Positions 32,526 through 39,943 of a stretch of 39,943 nt of DNA are shown one piece after another (the first letter of the stretch is position 1; each line of letters starts with the position of its first letter). Below the pieces are notes generated by a model. It was not told where the DNA came from. It made no database searches and saw only the letters and a program-made list of their open reading frames with translations. The position numbers and the translations under genes are program-made. The DNA comes from an uncultured Pelagibacteraceae bacterium (GTDB lineage Bacteria > Pseudomonadota > Alphaproteobacteria > Pelagibacterales > Pelagibacteraceae), in contig CACLGJ010000009.1 in NCBI GenBank assembly GCA_902606445.1, positions 1 through 39,943 of the forward strand, written 5' to 3'.

Positions 32526-32914
32526 TAATATTTCTTGTACTCTTTTATTTCTCTAATTTTTGAACCTGAATGAATATTAATATCAAGTTTAATCCTAGCT
32601 CTTTCATCATTTAAAAAATGAACATCTCTTGAAAGTTTAATAAATTTTTCTCCAAAATCTTTTTCTTTTTCACATAATCTTTTATCATCCTCAATAATCC
32701 ATAACTTTGAATTAATTTCTTTTAACAATATAAATAATTTTTCTAATTTTTCATCAGTTTGAATATTTTGATTAAGTTGAGACTTTAAAATTGAATGTTC
32801 TTCATTAATAAATTCAAGTTTTTCAAGGTTCTTAATTTTTTCTTGTTTTATTTCTAATATAGAAATTTTATCGAAAAGTTCTCCAACAGAGACTTCTACT
32901 AAAATTTTATTCAT
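32525..32914 (-). CDS. DUF6165-like small coiled protein
   Basis: A 129-residue, mostly helical and highly charged protein. The opening 'ILVEVSVGELFDKISILEIK' is the conserved core I associate with DUF6165, a family of unknown function commonly found beside glycosyltransferases. There is no signal peptide or membrane segment. It is the first gene of a two-gene unit with the TylF-like methyltransferase. The GT9 gene starts only 32 bases away in the opposite direction, so the divergent promoters must overlap. Confidence 0.7.
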   Translation of the reverse strand: MNKILVEVSVGELFDKISILEIKQEKIKNLEKLEFINEEHSILKSQLNQNIQTDEKLEKLFILLKEINSKLWIIEDDKRLCEKEKDFGEKFIKLSRDVHFLNDERARIKLDINIHSGSKIREIKEYKKY

Positions 32915-32946
32915 AATATTTTATACTATGTTAAGTTATTCAAAAT

Positions 32947-33888
32947 ATGTCCAATATTTTAATTATTAAACATGGATCTCTAGGAGATATAGCTCAGGCT
33001 AGTGGTGCAATTCAAGATATATCTGAGAATCATAAAAATGATCAAATTTATTTACTTACTACAAAATCTTACTTAGATTTATTTAAGAAAAATCCTTTTA
33101 TTCATACAGTGATTTTAGACAAAAGGCTGCCAAGATATAATTTGATTTATTTATATTTTTTAATGCGTGAATTAAAAAAACACAACTTTTTAAAAGTTTT
33201 TGATTTACAAAATTCCTCTAGAACTAATTTTTACAAACACATTCTTTTTCCAAAAGCTGATAAAATAGTTTGGTCGAGTTCAATTACAACTTTGCCATCA
33301 AGTAATAAAAAGGATGAATTTGATAAAATTTCAGTACTTGAAAGATTTGATCACCAATTAAAAGAGTCTGGTTTAAACACCTCAAACACTTTAAAGCCAG
33401 ACTTTAGTTGGGCCGCTACCGACATTAGTGAAATTAAAAATTTTTATAATTTTGATAAATATATTTTATTATTTCCTTTTTGTTCACCTCATTTGACAAT
33501 AAAAAAATGGCCTCATTACAATAAACTTATTGAGTTAATTTTAAATAAATATGGTGATCAGTATAAAATTTTAACTGCACCAGGGCCTTCAGAAATTAAT
33601 GATGCAAAAAATATAAATGCATTAGCTTTATTAGATAATGGAAAAGCATTAGATATTTCTCAATTAACTTATTTAATTAAAAATAGTTCTTTTGTTATAG
33701 CAAATGATACAGGGCCAGCTCATATTGCAGCACATGTCGGAGCCAAAGGTCTCACTTTATTTGGCAAACATACTACAGCTTACAAAGTAAGTATTGAAAG
33801 AGAAAATTTCAAAGCTATAGAAGTAAGTGATCTTGATAATTTAAGTTCTGAAAAAGTTTTTGAGAGATTATCTAATTTTTTATTTTAG
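32947..33888 (+). CDS. Glycosyltransferase family 9 (heptosyltransferase-like)
   Basis: A 313-residue GT-B protein. 'ILIIKHGSLGDIAQASGAI' at 4-22 is the GT9 N-terminal acceptor motif, with Asp14 at the catalytic position. The C-terminal 'FVIANDTGPAHIAAHVGAKG' and 'LTLFGKHTT' form the ADP-heptose-type donor site. It most resembles LPS heptosyltransferases, but the true donor may be another ADP- or nucleotide-activated sugar. It is monocistronic here, with a weak AT-rich hairpin at its end. Confidence 0.87.
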   Translation: MSNILIIKHGSLGDIAQASGAIQDISENHKNDQIYLLTTKSYLDLFKKNPFIHTVILDKRLPRYNLIYLYFLMRELKKHNFLKVFDLQNSSRTNFYKHILFPKADKIVWSSSITTLPSSNKKDEFDKISVLERFDHQLKESGLNTSNTLKPDFSWAATDISEIKNFYNFDKYILLFPFCSPHLTIKKWPHYNKLIELILNKYGDQYKILTAPGPSEINDAKNINALALLDNGKALDISQLTYLIKNSSFVIANDTGPAHIAAHVGAKGLTLFGKHTTAYKVSIERENFKAIEVSDLDNLSSEKVFERLSNFLF

Positions 33889-33905
33889 TTTTAAAAAAAA
33901 ACTAA
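33885..33905. terminator. AT-rich hairpin at the convergent GT9/DMT junction
   Basis: TTAGTTTT (33885-33892) and AAAACTAA (33898-33905) flank a five-A loop, covering the 13-base gap and both stop codons. The same arm sequence occurs at 19588-19609. With only one G-C pair it is weak, and could work in both directions through its A/T runs. Confidence 0.3.
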
Positions 33906-34789
33906 TTCTTAATATCCACTCTTTTTCTGATTATTTCTTTGTCCAACTTCATTTCTCTATAAGAAATAATAACCACACCAGTAAATATTATAAGAGCGCC
34001 TATCCAAGTATAAAGATCTGGGATTTCATCAAATACAAAATATCCTATAATAGAGGCAAAAACTAAGTTTAAAAAAGAATAAGGTTGCGTCATGCTTACA
34101 TCCACTAATTTAAATGCATGGTTAAGTGCCAAATGTAAAATGGTTCCACACATGGCTGCTAAGATTAGGTAAATGAATGTATTTAAGCCTGGCATTTCCC
34201 AAAAAAATATAACAATAAAAAAACTTAGTAAGCTCATAAAAATAGATTGATAAGCCAGAATAGTAATTGCGCTATCATCTTTAGAAATTTTTTTAGTTAT
34301 AATTATATTTATTGACCAGAGTAACGCTGAAAGTAAAACCATATAAACTCCAACAGATATATCCACAAAACCTGGTCGAATAATTACCAACATTCCACTA
34401 AAACCAAGTATCAAAGCTAAAGTTCTATAAATATAAATTTTTTCTCCTAAAAAAAATACTGCAAGTATTGTTACAATTAAAGGAACTACAAAAGATATTG
34501 CTGTAAGTTTTTCAATAGGAAGCAGAACTAAAGCTGAAAAATATAAAAGCATTGCAGGCAATCCAAGCATTGCTCTTAAAAAATGCTGCTTAAGATGAGC
34601 GGTTTTAAGCACTGTATCTTTTTTTCTAAGTATATACGGCAAAATAATAACCAAACCAAATAGAAATCTAAAAAAACCTGCCACATAAACATTTACATCT
34701 TCTTGAGCTATTCTTAAAAATGAGAGCATTACAGTTCCAAAAAAAACAGAAGTGATTATTAAAAAGATAGCTAATTTATTATTGGACAT
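33902..34789 (-). CDS. DMT-superfamily transporter (EamA family)
   Basis: A 295-residue membrane protein with about ten transmembrane helices in two EamA repeats. 'GFFRFLFGLVIILPYILRKK' and 'YFSALVLLPIEKLTAISFVV' lie in the first repeat. 'ILAYQSIFMSLLSFFIVIFF', 'HLALNHAFKLVDVSMTQPYS' and 'DEIPDLYTWIGALIIFTGVV' lie in the second. It is likely an exporter or importer of small metabolites. The substrate cannot be read from sequence. Confidence 0.9.
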   Translation of the reverse strand: MSNNKLAIFLIITSVFFGTVMLSFLRIAQEDVNVYVAGFFRFLFGLVIILPYILRKKDTVLKTAHLKQHFLRAMLGLPAMLLYFSALVLLPIEKLTAISFVVPLIVTILAVFFLGEKIYIYRTLALILGFSGMLVIIRPGFVDISVGVYMVLLSALLWSINIIITKKISKDDSAITILAYQSIFMSLLSFFIVIFFWEMPGLNTFIYLILAAMCGTILHLALNHAFKLVDVSMTQPYSFLNLVFASIIGYFVFDEIPDLYTWIGALIIFTGVVIISYREMKLDKEIIRKRVDIKN

Positions 34790-34816
34790 AGATAAACGAC
34801 TATAAGTATAAATGAA

Positions 34817-35911
34817 CTATAAACAATCTTGGTTTAGGATATCTTTATATTTGTCAACAATATTTGACCAATAGAACTTTGTGACAAAGTTTTTTGCATT
34901 TTTTCCATATTCTAAGTATTTTTTATTTTTTAACATTGAATTGAATGATGAATAAATATCGTCTAAATTATAACCATCACAAATTAATCCAGTTTTTTCA
35001 TGTGCTATTGCATCTGAAGCCCCACCATCTTTTCCACCAAGTGATGGAACACCATATTGAGCAGCTTCCACATAAGCTATACCAAATCCTTCGACTGAAG
35101 TCCTATATTTTATAGACGGCATGACAAAAATATTTGATTTAGATAGTAAAGCATTTTTTAAGTTTTCAGATATATCTTTAAAAAACATTACTTGAGAATC
35201 AAGATTAAGCTCTTTTACAAGTTTTTTTATATTATCTTCTTCATCTCCATATCCAATACAGATATAAACAATATCTGGATATATTTCTTTAAGATTTCTA
35301 ATAGCCATAATGACTTTTTCATGATTTTTTCTTTTATCAAATCTTGAAATAGTAATTAATCTTGGAGATTTAACTTTTAATAAACTTTCAACTTTTTCTA
35401 AGGATTTTTCATCCAACTCTTTGGCTTGATCAACTCCAGGATTGATAATAGTAACTTTATTTTCACTAACTCCAATTTCAATCGCTAAATTTTTAGTATA
35501 ATTTGAATTAGCTATTACTTTTTCAACGTTATTTAAAACTTTCAATATTCTAATATTAATTTTACTTCCACGTGGATGGTTAATTTCTTTTCCATGAATT
35601 AAACAATATTTCTTCTTATTAGTTTTAAGAAGCTCCAAGCTTTTCCAGTGATCTCCAAAAATAGCCTCAACTTTACTCTCTTTTGAAACTTCATCAATTA
35701 ATTGAGCTTTTCTAATTTTTCTTAAAAATTTTATCCCACCAACTCTTTCAATAGAAAAATTTACTTTTTCATCAAATTCTTTATGACCATCTTGATAATC
35801 AGCAAAAACTTTAATTAAATAATTTTTTGAAAACTCTTTTGCTAGTCCCCACATTAAATTTTGCATGCCACCAATTTCTGGGGGAAATGATTTAGTAACA
35901 ATCAGATACAT
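34817..35911 (-). CDS. Glycosyltransferase family 4 (GT-B fold)
   Basis: The 364-residue protein begins with 'SFPPEIGGMQNLMWGLAKEF', the GT4 acceptor-domain loop. It continues with 'LIHGKEINHPRG' and, in the donor domain, 'ITISRFDKRKNHEKVIMAI', 'YICIGYGDEEDNIKKL' and 'EGFGIAYVEAAQYGVPSLGG', which carries the EX7E glutamate pair. It probably adds a hexose or related sugar to a surface glycan or glycolipid. It lies three bases after the thioredoxin-fold gene on the same strand, with no obvious functional link. Confidence 0.9.
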   Translation of the reverse strand: MYLIVTKSFPPEIGGMQNLMWGLAKEFSKNYLIKVFADYQDGHKEFDEKVNFSIERVGGIKFLRKIRKAQLIDEVSKESKVEAIFGDHWKSLELLKTNKKKYCLIHGKEINHPRGSKINIRILKVLNNVEKVIANSNYTKNLAIEIGVSENKVTIINPGVDQAKELDEKSLEKVESLLKVKSPRLITISRFDKRKNHEKVIMAIRNLKEIYPDIVYICIGYGDEEDNIKKLVKELNLDSQVMFFKDISENLKNALLSKSNIFVMPSIKYRTSVEGFGIAYVEAAQYGVPSLGGKDGGASDAIAHEKTGLICDGYNLDDIYSSFNSMLKNKKYLEYGKNAKNFVTKFYWSNIVDKYKDILNQDCL

Positions 35912-35914
35912 TAA

Positions 35915-36466
35915 TTATATTTTCCACTTGATACTACAACCAGCACTTGGTATTTGATTTTCAGGTCCTTTACCTTTTTCAGCAATTAGCTTCATTGCTT
36001 TTAATAAATCACTTTCGCCTTCTCTAACTGGAACTAAATTTTTAAGCTCTCTGAGTCTACCCCTATATTGAAGCTCTAAGTCTTTGTTGTAACCAAAAAA
36101 GTCTGGTGTACATACTGCATTATAAGTCTTAGCTATTTCTTGTGTTTCATCTACTAAATATGGAAAATCAAATTGATTTTTTTTTGCAAATTCAATCATA
36201 TTGTCAAAAGAATCCTCAGGATAATTTTCTGCATCATTTGCACAGATAGCAACAGAATTAATTCCAACATCTTTTAATTTTTTACAGTCTTCAGCAATAT
36301 CTTTTGTAACAGCTTTAACATAAGGGCAATGATTACAGATAAACATAATTAAAGTTCCATTTTCACCTTTGATATCATTTAAAGATAATATTTTATTATC
36401 TGTAGATTTAAGCTTAAAGTCATGAGCCTTTTGACCAAAATCACATATTGGAGTTTGTATTGGCAT
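35915..36466 (-). CDS. Thioredoxin-fold redoxin (AhpC/TSA-like) with CNHC motif
   Basis: A 183-residue cytoplasmic protein (no signal peptide). 'GQKAHDFKLKSTDNKILSLN' leads into 'LIMFICNHCPYVKAV', giving a CxxC pair Cys44-Cys47 with unusual middle residues Asn-His. 'NAVCTPDFFGYNKDLELQYR' carries the cis-proline of the fold. The family is the 'NHCPYVKA' group of thioredoxin-like proteins, whose partners are not known to me. A thiol oxidoreductase or peroxidase role is likely. It diverges from the gamma-carbonic anhydrase gene across 20 bases. Confidence 0.88.
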   Translation of the reverse strand: MPIQTPICDFGQKAHDFKLKSTDNKILSLNDIKGENGTLIMFICNHCPYVKAVTKDIAEDCKKLKDVGINSVAICANDAENYPEDSFDNMIEFAKKNQFDFPYLVDETQEIAKTYNAVCTPDFFGYNKDLELQYRGRLRELKNLVPVREGESDLLKAMKLIAEKGKGPENQIPSAGCSIKWKI

Positions 36467-36486
36467 AATGTAATAATATATAAATT

Positions 36487-36999
36487 ATGTTTTACGATTT
36501 AAAAGATAAAAAACCCAAAAACTCTGGCGAAAATTGGGTAGCGCCTAATGCAGTAGTTATTGGTGACGTTACGCTAGAAAAAAATACAAGTATTTGGTTT
36601 AATGCCACTCTAAGAGGAGATATTGAAAATATCCATATAGCTGAGGGGTCAAATATTCAAGATGGAAGTGTTTTACACACAGATCCAGGTTGCCCATTAA
36701 AAGTTGGAAAAAATGTGACAGTTGGGCATTTAGTAATGCTTCATGGATGTACGATAGGGGATAATAGTTTAATAGGAATAGGAGCAGTGATTCTTAACAA
36801 AGTTAAGATTGGAAAAAATTGTATAATTGGAGCAAAGGCTTTGATTACTGAAAATAAAGTAATACCAGACAACTCATTAGTAGTTGGGTCCCCAGGCAAA
36901 GTTGTTAGAGAAGTTACTGAAGAAGAAAAAAAAGCTGTAGCAGAAAACACTAAACATTATCAAGAAAATTGGAAAAAATATTCAAAATCTGTATTCTAA
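36487..36999 (+). CDS. Gamma-carbonic anhydrase family protein (left-handed beta-helix)
   Basis: The 170-residue protein has hexapeptide repeats across residues 20-135 ('VVIGDVTLEKNTSIWFNATL', 'IGDNSLIGIGAVILNKVKIG', 'NCIIGAKALI'). Three histidines are placed as in zinc-binding gamma-carbonic anhydrases: His64 ('VLHTD'), His81 and His86 ('VGHLVMLHGC'). The N-terminal half is that of the YrdA/PaaY/CaiE group. It may bind zinc and hydrate CO2, but many members act on other compounds or show no activity. It ends four bases before the HELLH protein gene. Confidence 0.9.
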   Translation: MFYDLKDKKPKNSGENWVAPNAVVIGDVTLEKNTSIWFNATLRGDIENIHIAEGSNIQDGSVLHTDPGCPLKVGKNVTVGHLVMLHGCTIGDNSLIGIGAVILNKVKIGKNCIIGAKALITENKVIPDNSLVVGSPGKVVREVTEEEKKAVAENTKHYQENWKKYSKSVF

Positions 37000-37003
37000 A
37001 TTA

Positions 37004-38296
37004 ATGAAAAAATTTTTAATTTTATTCCTAACTTTATTATTCACTAATTTTAGTTTTGCAGAAATTAAAGTCCCAGGTTCAGGAGGGATTAATTATTGGT
37101 ATGATTTTGAAAAATTTTACAAAAAACAACTTCAGAAATCTCAAAAAAAGAAACAAAAATTAATTTTTTATGGATCAACAGGTGAAGGAGGATGGGCAAC
37201 TGGTTTTAAAATTGTAAAAGATATAAATGATAAAGTACATGAACAAGCTTACAAAAATTGTATGAAAGGAGCAAAAAAGTACACTCAAAATGAATGTTTT
37301 TTGTTTGCAATTAACGACAAAATTGTTTGGACAAATATTGACGAACCTATTGCAAGTAGAAAGATGAATTTAGAAATTGATGAAAATGATAAAAAACCTG
37401 GAAGATTTTTTGAGGATCAACCTGATGTAAATGATGATTATCAAATTCATTTTAATTATTTATTAGCTAAAGATAGTGAGGATAGAGAATTAGATATAAA
37501 TGGGAAAATGGAAAAAATTATCTTAATGGCGAATAAATGGATGGAAATTTCTACTAGTAGAAATAAAAAAGGCGACAAGGTTCCACGTAAATATAAGTTA
37601 GATTATAGATCAGATGGAAAATTAGATATTACTTTTATAAGAATGGATAAAAACTTTAAAGATCTCCATAAGTGGGCCAACAATGACATAACACCTTTTT
37701 TATATAAAGGAAAAGGTCAAACAAATAGTAAAAAAATTTATTTTAATTTCGCCGATATCAATAGTGTCGACGGTGGAGAGGCAGGAGTAGGATTTGGTTC
37801 AATATTTTTACGAAATAAATCTGTTAGTACTGATAAAAGAAAAGCTGCAATTTTATTGCATGAGTTACTTCATACTCAGGGAATGGGAACAAACTGTATG
37901 CCTTGGGTTAAATCATCAAATCTAAAGAGCCATGATAATCATTTAAAAAACAGAGACAAAAGGACAATGTTAAATTCAGTAGATCCTAGTAGTCCTAAAA
38001 TTGGAAGAATATATGCACACAATATAGATATGTGTCCACAATTTATGGATTCAGTTTACTTAACACCTACAAGAGAAAATGCATATGATCCATATAAAAT
38101 TTTCTGTTTATTTGAGCTTGGTAAATATAAACATCCAAATTATTTACATATAATAAAAAAATTAAAAGAAGCTGGAAGATATAATTGGAAGACAAGATTT
38201 AGTACAAGTTGCTCTACGAGAAATATGAGTAAAGATAGCCAAGGTTATTATCTCTTAGGTGTTGAAGGAAATATTTTACAAAAAATTAATTATTAA
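37004..38296 (+). CDS. Exported protein with HELLH zinc-protease-like motif, function unknown
   Basis: The 430-residue protein begins with a clean signal peptide (residues 1-19, cleavage near SFA-E). 'AAILLHELLHTQGMG' at 281-295 contains HExxH (His286, Glu287, His290) as in zinc metallopeptidases, with Gly293 at the metzincin glycine position. The third metzincin ligand is not where expected (Thr296). Several cysteines (86, 98 and four or five later ones) could form disulfides. Acidic and Lys-rich stretches dominate the first half. I do not recognise the family. It is four bases after the carbonic anhydrase gene, and its stop shares TTAA with the convergent gene. Confidence 0.75.
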   Translation: MKKFLILFLTLLFTNFSFAEIKVPGSGGINYWYDFEKFYKKQLQKSQKKKQKLIFYGSTGEGGWATGFKIVKDINDKVHEQAYKNCMKGAKKYTQNECFLFAINDKIVWTNIDEPIASRKMNLEIDENDKKPGRFFEDQPDVNDDYQIHFNYLLAKDSEDRELDINGKMEKIILMANKWMEISTSRNKKGDKVPRKYKLDYRSDGKLDITFIRMDKNFKDLHKWANNDITPFLYKGKGQTNSKKIYFNFADINSVDGGEAGVGFGSIFLRNKSVSTDKRKAAILLHELLHTQGMGTNCMPWVKSSNLKSHDNHLKNRDKRTMLNSVDPSSPKIGRIYAHNIDMCPQFMDSVYLTPTRENAYDPYKIFCLFELGKYKHPNYLHIIKKLKEAGRYNWKTRFSTSCSTRNMSKDSQGYYLLGVEGNILQKINY

Positions 38297-38892
38297 GGAA
38301 CAAGCCAATTGACTTTATTATTTTCCAAATCAAATCTAGCTCTTCTATGACCTTTGGCTGCAAGATATAGCCATTCTATTGATTTAATTTTACATTTAAT
38401 AACAGTAAAGTTTTTTAAACCCTCTTCACTTTGTTCCATTGTATAATCAAAATCTTCTAATTTAGATATCATTCCAGAAGTTGGATTTTCTGATGCTGTT
38501 CCTGGAGGACTATCTGTTAAGTAACAACGTCTGCTTATATGTTGAGTTTTTTTCCAAGATTCTTCTGTTATAGAATTTTGATTATTTACTTCGCACTCTA
38601 CTTTTACTCTTAATTGTATCTTTTCTTCTTTTTCATAAAAAACTAGAGAGGCATTCTTATTTTTTTTAAGAATATCTACCTTAGGAGATCTAAAATCTGT
38701 ATGAAATTGCAATAGATTGTTTGCTCTATCAGATTTACGTAAAACAACAATCCTACCATCAACTTCATCTTGATGAGCACAAATGAAAACAGGTATTCTA
38801 AATTGTGAACCTCTATTAGTTACTGCATCATCTAGCATAGACCAATACTTGTTCTGAATTTCTTCGAAATTTTCATAGTATGCTGGCTGCAT
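38293..38892 (-). CDS. Pyridoxamine 5'-phosphate oxidase-fold flavoprotein (Alr4036-like)
   Basis: The 199-residue protein has the FMN-binding split-barrel pattern: 'FRIPVFICAHQDEVDGRIVV' and 'LRKSDRANNLLQFHTDFRSP' at the FMN site, 'KKNKNASLVFYEKEEKIQLR' and 'TQHISRRCYLTDSPPG'. The C-terminal 'IEWLYLAAKGHRRARFDLEN' matches the Alr4036-type relatives of PdxH. It could oxidise pyridoxamine phosphate or reduce another substrate with FMN; it is probably not the main PdxH, whose C-terminus differs. It is six bases downstream of the dehydrogenase gene on the same strand. Confidence 0.83.
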   Translation of the reverse strand: MQPAYYENFEEIQNKYWSMLDDAVTNRGSQFRIPVFICAHQDEVDGRIVVLRKSDRANNLLQFHTDFRSPKVDILKKNKNASLVFYEKEEKIQLRVKVECEVNNQNSITEESWKKTQHISRRCYLTDSPPGTASENPTSGMISKLEDFDYTMEQSEEGLKNFTVIKCKIKSIEWLYLAAKGHRRARFDLENNKVNWLVP

Positions 38893-38898
38893 ACGAGT

Positions 38899-39768
38899 CT
38901 ACTTTCTAAATCTTTTGATTAAGCTAGATGTATCCCAACGATTACCACCCATACCCTGAACTTCACCATAATACTTATCGACTAATTCAGTTACAGGTAA
39001 TAATGAACCATTATTTTTAGCCTCTTCCATTGCAATCTTAAGATCTTTTCTCATCCAATCTACTGCAAAACCAAAATCAAACTTATCATCAATCATTGTT
39101 TTATATCTATTTTCCATCTGCCATGATTGAGCAGCACCTTTTGAAATAACTTCAATAACATCTTCCATGTTTAATCCAGCTTTCATTCCAAAATTGATTC
39201 CTTCAGATAAACCCTGAACTAATCCTGCAATACAAATTTGGTTTACCATTTTGGCTAGTTGTCCATTACCAGGACCACCTAGTAATTTCATTTTTTTACT
39301 GTAACAATCTATTTTATCTTTTGCTTTGTCAAAGTCAGCTTGATCTCCACCAATCATAACAGTAAGAGCACCATTTTCTGCACCAGCTTGTCCACCAGAT
39401 ACAGGGGCATCTAAAGAACCAAAACCATTTTTTTTTGCATACTCATGAATTTCTCTAGCCATTGTTGCAGAAGCAGTAGTGTTATCTACATAAACAGATC
39501 CTTTTTTGATAGTTTTAAAAATACCATTGTCACCAAAAGTAACTTCTCTTAAATCATTGTCGTTTCCAACACAGGTAAAAATATATTCAGCATCTTTTGC
39601 AGCTTCAGCAGGTGTTTCAGCTATTTTGCCTTTGTATTCACCCACCCATTTTTCTGCTTTTGATTTCGTTCTGTTAAAAACAGTTACATTGTGTCCACCT
39701 TTTGATATATAACCAGCCATCGGATAACCCATGACACCAAGACCTATGAAAGCAACATTACAAGTCAT
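38899..39768 (-). CDS. NAD(P)-dependent beta-hydroxyacid dehydrogenase (3-hydroxyisobutyrate/tartronate semialdehyde type)
   Basis: A 289-residue enzyme. It has the dinucleotide loop 'AFIGLGVMGYPMAGYISKGG' at 6-25, an 'FNRTKSKAEKW' NADP-type site with Arg33, the substrate motif 'DAPVSGGQAGAENG' at 120-133, and the catalytic Lys173 in 'GNGQLAKMVNQ' with Asn177. These match 3-hydroxyisobutyrate, tartronate semialdehyde and succinic semialdehyde reductases. The substrate cannot be told apart by eye. NADP is favoured over NAD by the Asn-Arg-Thr after the second strand. It diverges from the MFS transporter gene 11 bases away. Confidence 0.9.
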   Translation of the reverse strand: MTCNVAFIGLGVMGYPMAGYISKGGHNVTVFNRTKSKAEKWVGEYKGKIAETPAEAAKDAEYIFTCVGNDNDLREVTFGDNGIFKTIKKGSVYVDNTTASATMAREIHEYAKKNGFGSLDAPVSGGQAGAENGALTVMIGGDQADFDKAKDKIDCYSKKMKLLGGPGNGQLAKMVNQICIAGLVQGLSEGINFGMKAGLNMEDVIEVISKGAAQSWQMENRYKTMIDDKFDFGFAVDWMRKDLKIAMEEAKNNGSLLPVTELVDKYYGEVQGMGGNRWDTSSLIKRFRK

Positions 39769-39779
39769 AAATTTTTTAT

Positions 39780-39943
39780 ATGTTTAAGAGTTTAAGTTTA
39801 AAAGTAATTATATTTGGATTTATATTTACATTTTTTTCAAGTTTTGGACAGAGTTTTTTTCTTGGACTATTTAATTCGAGCATACGTGACACACTTTCTA
39901 TTACCCAGGGACAATTTGGATCAATTTATGCTTCTGCAACTTT
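39780..39943 (+). CDS. Major facilitator superfamily transporter, N-terminal part (partial)
   Basis: An ATG at 39780 opens a frame that runs off the right edge (54 codons visible). It encodes a hydrophobic helix ('VIIFGFIFTFFSSFGQSFFL') followed by 'SSIRDTLSITQGQFGSIYAS'. This pattern of first helix, amphipathic loop and 'GQFGSIYA' start of the second helix is typical of MFS proteins. The substrate and full length are unknown. The start lies 11 bases from the divergent dehydrogenase start. Confidence 0.72.
   Translation, partial: MFKSLSLKVIIFGFIFTFFSSFGQSFFLGLFNSSIRDTLSITQGQFGSIYASAT

Overview
The window looks like chromosome of a streamlined marine alphaproteobacterium of the SAR11 clade (Pelagibacterales). 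The base composition is strongly AT-rich, the coding density is very high with many 0 to 4 base overlaps, and few genes have a strong Shine-Dalgarno site. The gene content also fits: a taurine uptake and transamination module, a dimethylglycine/sarcosine dehydrogenase-type GcvT-family flavoprotein, many periplasmic binding-protein transporters and compact surface-sugar clusters. This is inference from composition and content; there is no rRNA gene here. No gene-free stretch exceeds about 215 bases, and I see no insertion sequence, integrase, phage gene or CRISPR array.

Regions. (1) 1-3500: the end of a surface-polysaccharide cluster, with a sugar epimerase/reductase tail, a ColD-like PLP sugar 3-dehydratase (His replaces the catalytic Lys), a DPM1-like glycosyltransferase and a GT-C-like membrane protein. 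(2) 3550-11372: taurine uptake (tauA-tauB-tauC on minus), diverging from a taurine/omega-amino acid:pyruvate aminotransferase, alanine dehydrogenase and a DadA-like FAD oxidoreductase on plus. The aminotransferase makes alanine and alanine dehydrogenase regenerates pyruvate. Sulfoacetaldehyde acetyltransferase (Xsc) is not in the window. (3) 11378-14675: three surface-sugar genes (GT4, UDP-glucuronate 4-epimerase-like, CDP-paratose 2-epimerase-like). (4) 14677-19601: the GcvT-family flavoprotein, a BASS transporter, a regulator-like protein with two winged helices and two tandem paralogous small membrane proteins. (5) 19650-24041: a ParB-like-fold protein, elongator tRNA-Met, a SAM methyltransferase and a dTDP-sugar group (rfbD-like, rfbA, rfbB, no rfbC).

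(6) 24050-28253 is the most coherent metabolic block. Apt diverges from mtnP-mtnA-class II aldolase-SpeD/SpeE fusion. The fusion would make spermidine and methylthioadenosine (MTA); MtnP splits MTA, Apt recovers the adenine, MtnA isomerises the methylthioribose phosphate and the aldolase probably cleaves it to DHAP plus methylthioacetaldehyde. This is a DHAP-shunt-like MTA salvage route fused to its own source of MTA. (7) 28316-30555: a polar amino acid ABC importer with binding protein and two permeases but no ATPase.

(8) 30552-39943: a mixed block with an M24 hydrolase lacking metal ligands, a TylF-like methyltransferase with a DUF6165-like protein, GT9 and GT4 glycosyltransferases, a DMT transporter, a thioredoxin-fold protein, a gamma-carbonic anhydrase, a secreted HELLH protein of unknown function, a PNPOx-fold protein, a beta-hydroxyacid dehydrogenase and the start of an MFS transporter.

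Control signals are sparse. Both binding-protein genes have strong Shine-Dalgarno sites and are followed by GC-richer hairpins before the next transporter gene, which probably sets a high binding-protein to membrane-protein ratio. The divergent tau region holds a cluster of TTGTA/TACAA half-sites.
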